Positions 4,791 to 5,620 of a stretch of 5,620 nucleotides of DNA are shown here, piece after piece. The notes under the pieces are model-generated. The model worked only from the letters and a program-made list of their open reading frames with translations. It did not search any database and had not been told where the DNA came from. The first letter of the stretch is position 1, and the number at the start of each line of letters is the position of its first letter. This stretch comes from an uncultured Clostridia bacterium. GTDB lineage: Bacteria > Bacillota > Clostridia > Christensenellales > Borkfalkiaceae. A program made the position numbers and the translations under genes. The stretch lies in assembly GCA_947176445.1 (NCBI GenBank), contig CAMWQK010000072.1:1-5620 (forward strand). The letters run 5' to 3'.

Positions 4791-5620
4791 ACTATCTTCT
4801 CCTTTTAATTGATTTCTTAAAAAACCCGTCAGCCGCAGGGCGTTGCCCACCACGCACAGCGAGGAGAGGCTCATTGCCGCCGAGGCGATCATGGGATTGA
4901 GCGTGACCCCCGCAAACGCCAGCGCACCCGCCGCGAGCGGAATGCCGATACAGTTGTAAAAGAACGCCCAGAACAGATTTTGTTTGATGATGCGCATCGC
5001 CTTTTTCGAGAGTGCAAACGCGCGCACCGCCGCACGCAGATCGCCGCTGACGAGCACGATATCCGCACTCTCGATGGCGACGTCCGTACCGTTTCCCATC
5101 GCGATCCCGACGTCCGCTTCCTTCAAGGCGGGGGAGTCGTTGATGCCGTCGCCGATCATCGCAACGCACCCCTTTCCGCCGTGGCGGGGCGCAGCCTTCT
5201 GCTCCTTAATGGCGGCGAGCTTGTCCGCAGGCAACACCTCGGCGTTTACGAACTCCGCGCCGATTCCCGCCTGCTCCGCGATGTATCCCGCCACCGCGCG
5301 ATTGTCGCCCGTGAGCATGTGCGGCGCGATGTTGAGCCGTTTGAGACCCGCAACCGCCTCTATACTGCCCTCTTTGAGCGTATCGGCAAGCGCAAACAGG
5401 GCGAGCACGCGCTCCCTGTCAAAGAGAAAGAGCACCGTCTTGCCCTCGTTAGAGAGCGCCTCGAACTGCCCGCGCCGCTCTTCCCACGAAACACGTATAT
5501 GTTCGAGCAACTTATCGTTGCCGAGGTAATACGTTTTTCCGTCGACCGTGCCCCGCGCGCCCATTCCCGTGAGATATTCGACGTCCCCGCACTCCCTGCC
5601 GCCGCCGCAGAATTCCACAA
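4581..5620 (-). CDS. copA: Cu(I)-type P1B ATPase, C-terminal part, read in frame into an HMA domain
   Basis: This is the C-terminal part of a copper-exporting P-type ATPase, which uses ATP to pump Cu(I) out of the cytoplasm. The gene enters from beyond 5620, so the first transmembrane helices, the DKTGT phosphorylation site and the HP motif are not visible. Counting from the codon at 5618, TGDN is at 103-106, GDGINDSP at 156-163, the YN pair of the penultimate helix (FWAFFYN) at 221-222, and MSLSS (the MxxSS motif) of the last helix at 249-253. The YN and MxxSS motifs are the Cu(I) P1B-1 signature. The frame does not stop at the usual end after NALRL; it passes through a 12-residue linker into a complete CxxC HMA domain (277-345). 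A C-terminal HMA domain is unusual, since these domains are normally N-terminal. The linker contains the HMA gene's own ribosome binding site, so the fusion may be an indel product. The ATPase call is firm; the fusion is uncertain. Confidence 0.9.
   Translation of the reverse strand, partial: VEFCGGGRECGDVEYLTGMGARGTVDGKTYYLGNDKLLEHIRVSWEERRGQFEALSNEGKTVLFLFDRERVLALFALADTLKEGSIEAVAGLKRLNIAPHMLTGDNRAVAGYIAEQAGIGAEFVNAEVLPADKLAAIKEQKAAPRHGGKGCVAMIGDGINDSPALKEADVGIAMGNGTDVAIESADIVLVSGDLRAAVRAFALSKKAMRIIKQNLFWAFFYNCIGIPLAAGALAFAGVTLNPMIASAAMSLSSLCVVGNALRLTGFLRNQLKGEDSMTKTLKVKGMMCAHCVKHVGDALKAVEGVSGAEVDLKKKQAVVTLAKDVSDEALISAVTEAGYEVESIK
4818..4824 (-). other. T6 run / slippery-type heptamer at the copA-copZ junction
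   Basis: The minus strand reads GGT TTT TTA AGA in the ATPase frame, so T TTT TTA has the form X XXY YYZ in the correct phase for -1 ribosomal slippage. A -1 shift, or one extra T, gives the ending FFKKSIKRRR and then TAG at 4794-4792; one T fewer gives an immediate TAA. No stimulatory hairpin or pseudoknot is evident just downstream, where the sequence is A-rich, so programmed shifting is only a possibility. Simple gain or loss of a T, biological or from sequencing, explains the pattern equally well. Confidence 0.5.

Noticed and set aside
4060..5529. Long plus-strand open frames opposite the lipoprotein and ATPase genes (4060-4539, 4984-5529)
   Set aside because: They are antisense to clearly coding frames with strong family motifs, and long antisense frames are expected at this GC content.
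5616..5618. GTG as the start of the ATPase gene
   Set aside because: The sequence downstream begins in the middle of the nucleotide-binding part of a P-type ATPase, so this is an internal Val codon and the gene continues beyond the window.
1..5620. CRISPR arrays, tRNA or rRNA genes, transposase genes
   Set aside because: No regularly spaced direct repeats, cloverleaf-like sequence with CCA context, rRNA-like sequence or transposase motif was seen on either strand.

Overview
The window reads as ordinary chromosome from an uncultured member of the Bacillota, most likely class Clostridia. The basis is strong AGGAGG-type ribosome binding sites, SigA-like promoters, a BspA-like repeat lipoprotein and moderately GC-rich coding sequence. 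That placement is inference; there is no rRNA or marker gene to settle it. Every gene lies on the minus strand, so transcription runs from high to low coordinates.

Read in the direction of transcription: (1) 5620-4581 holds the 3' part of a Cu(I)-type P1B ATPase (copA-like), cut by the window edge. It runs in frame, with no stop, into a CopZ-like heavy-metal-associated (HMA) domain that has its own ribosome binding site and ATG at 4790. A six-T run at the junction decides whether this is one gene or two. (2) 4557-2878 is a monocistronic-looking unit with a clear promoter: a 540-residue lipoprotein with cysteine-pair repeats followed by BspA-like leucine-rich repeats of exactly 23 residues. 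(3) 2877-2667 is a 3' region with four hairpins followed by an intrinsic terminator. (4) 2601-1952 holds a candidate extended -10 promoter, a 280-bp inverted-repeat-bounded element of unknown nature (2586-2307), and an ArsR/SmtB-family regulator that starts 16 bases past the element. (5) 1931-55 is uvrC with its own near-consensus promoter, followed by a one-base overlap (TGATG) into a HAD-family hydrolase of which only 18 residues are visible.

The genes do not form one pathway: copper export and copper chaperoning, a surface lipoprotein, a small regulator of unknown ligand, nucleotide excision repair, and a phosphatase. The two parts most worth a second look are the copA/copZ junction, where one base of a T run separates fusion from separate proteins, and the 280-bp element, whose ends pair over 18 positions and which fills almost the whole leader of the arsR-like gene. 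It could be a miniature inverted-repeat element or a large structured RNA; the window alone cannot say which.
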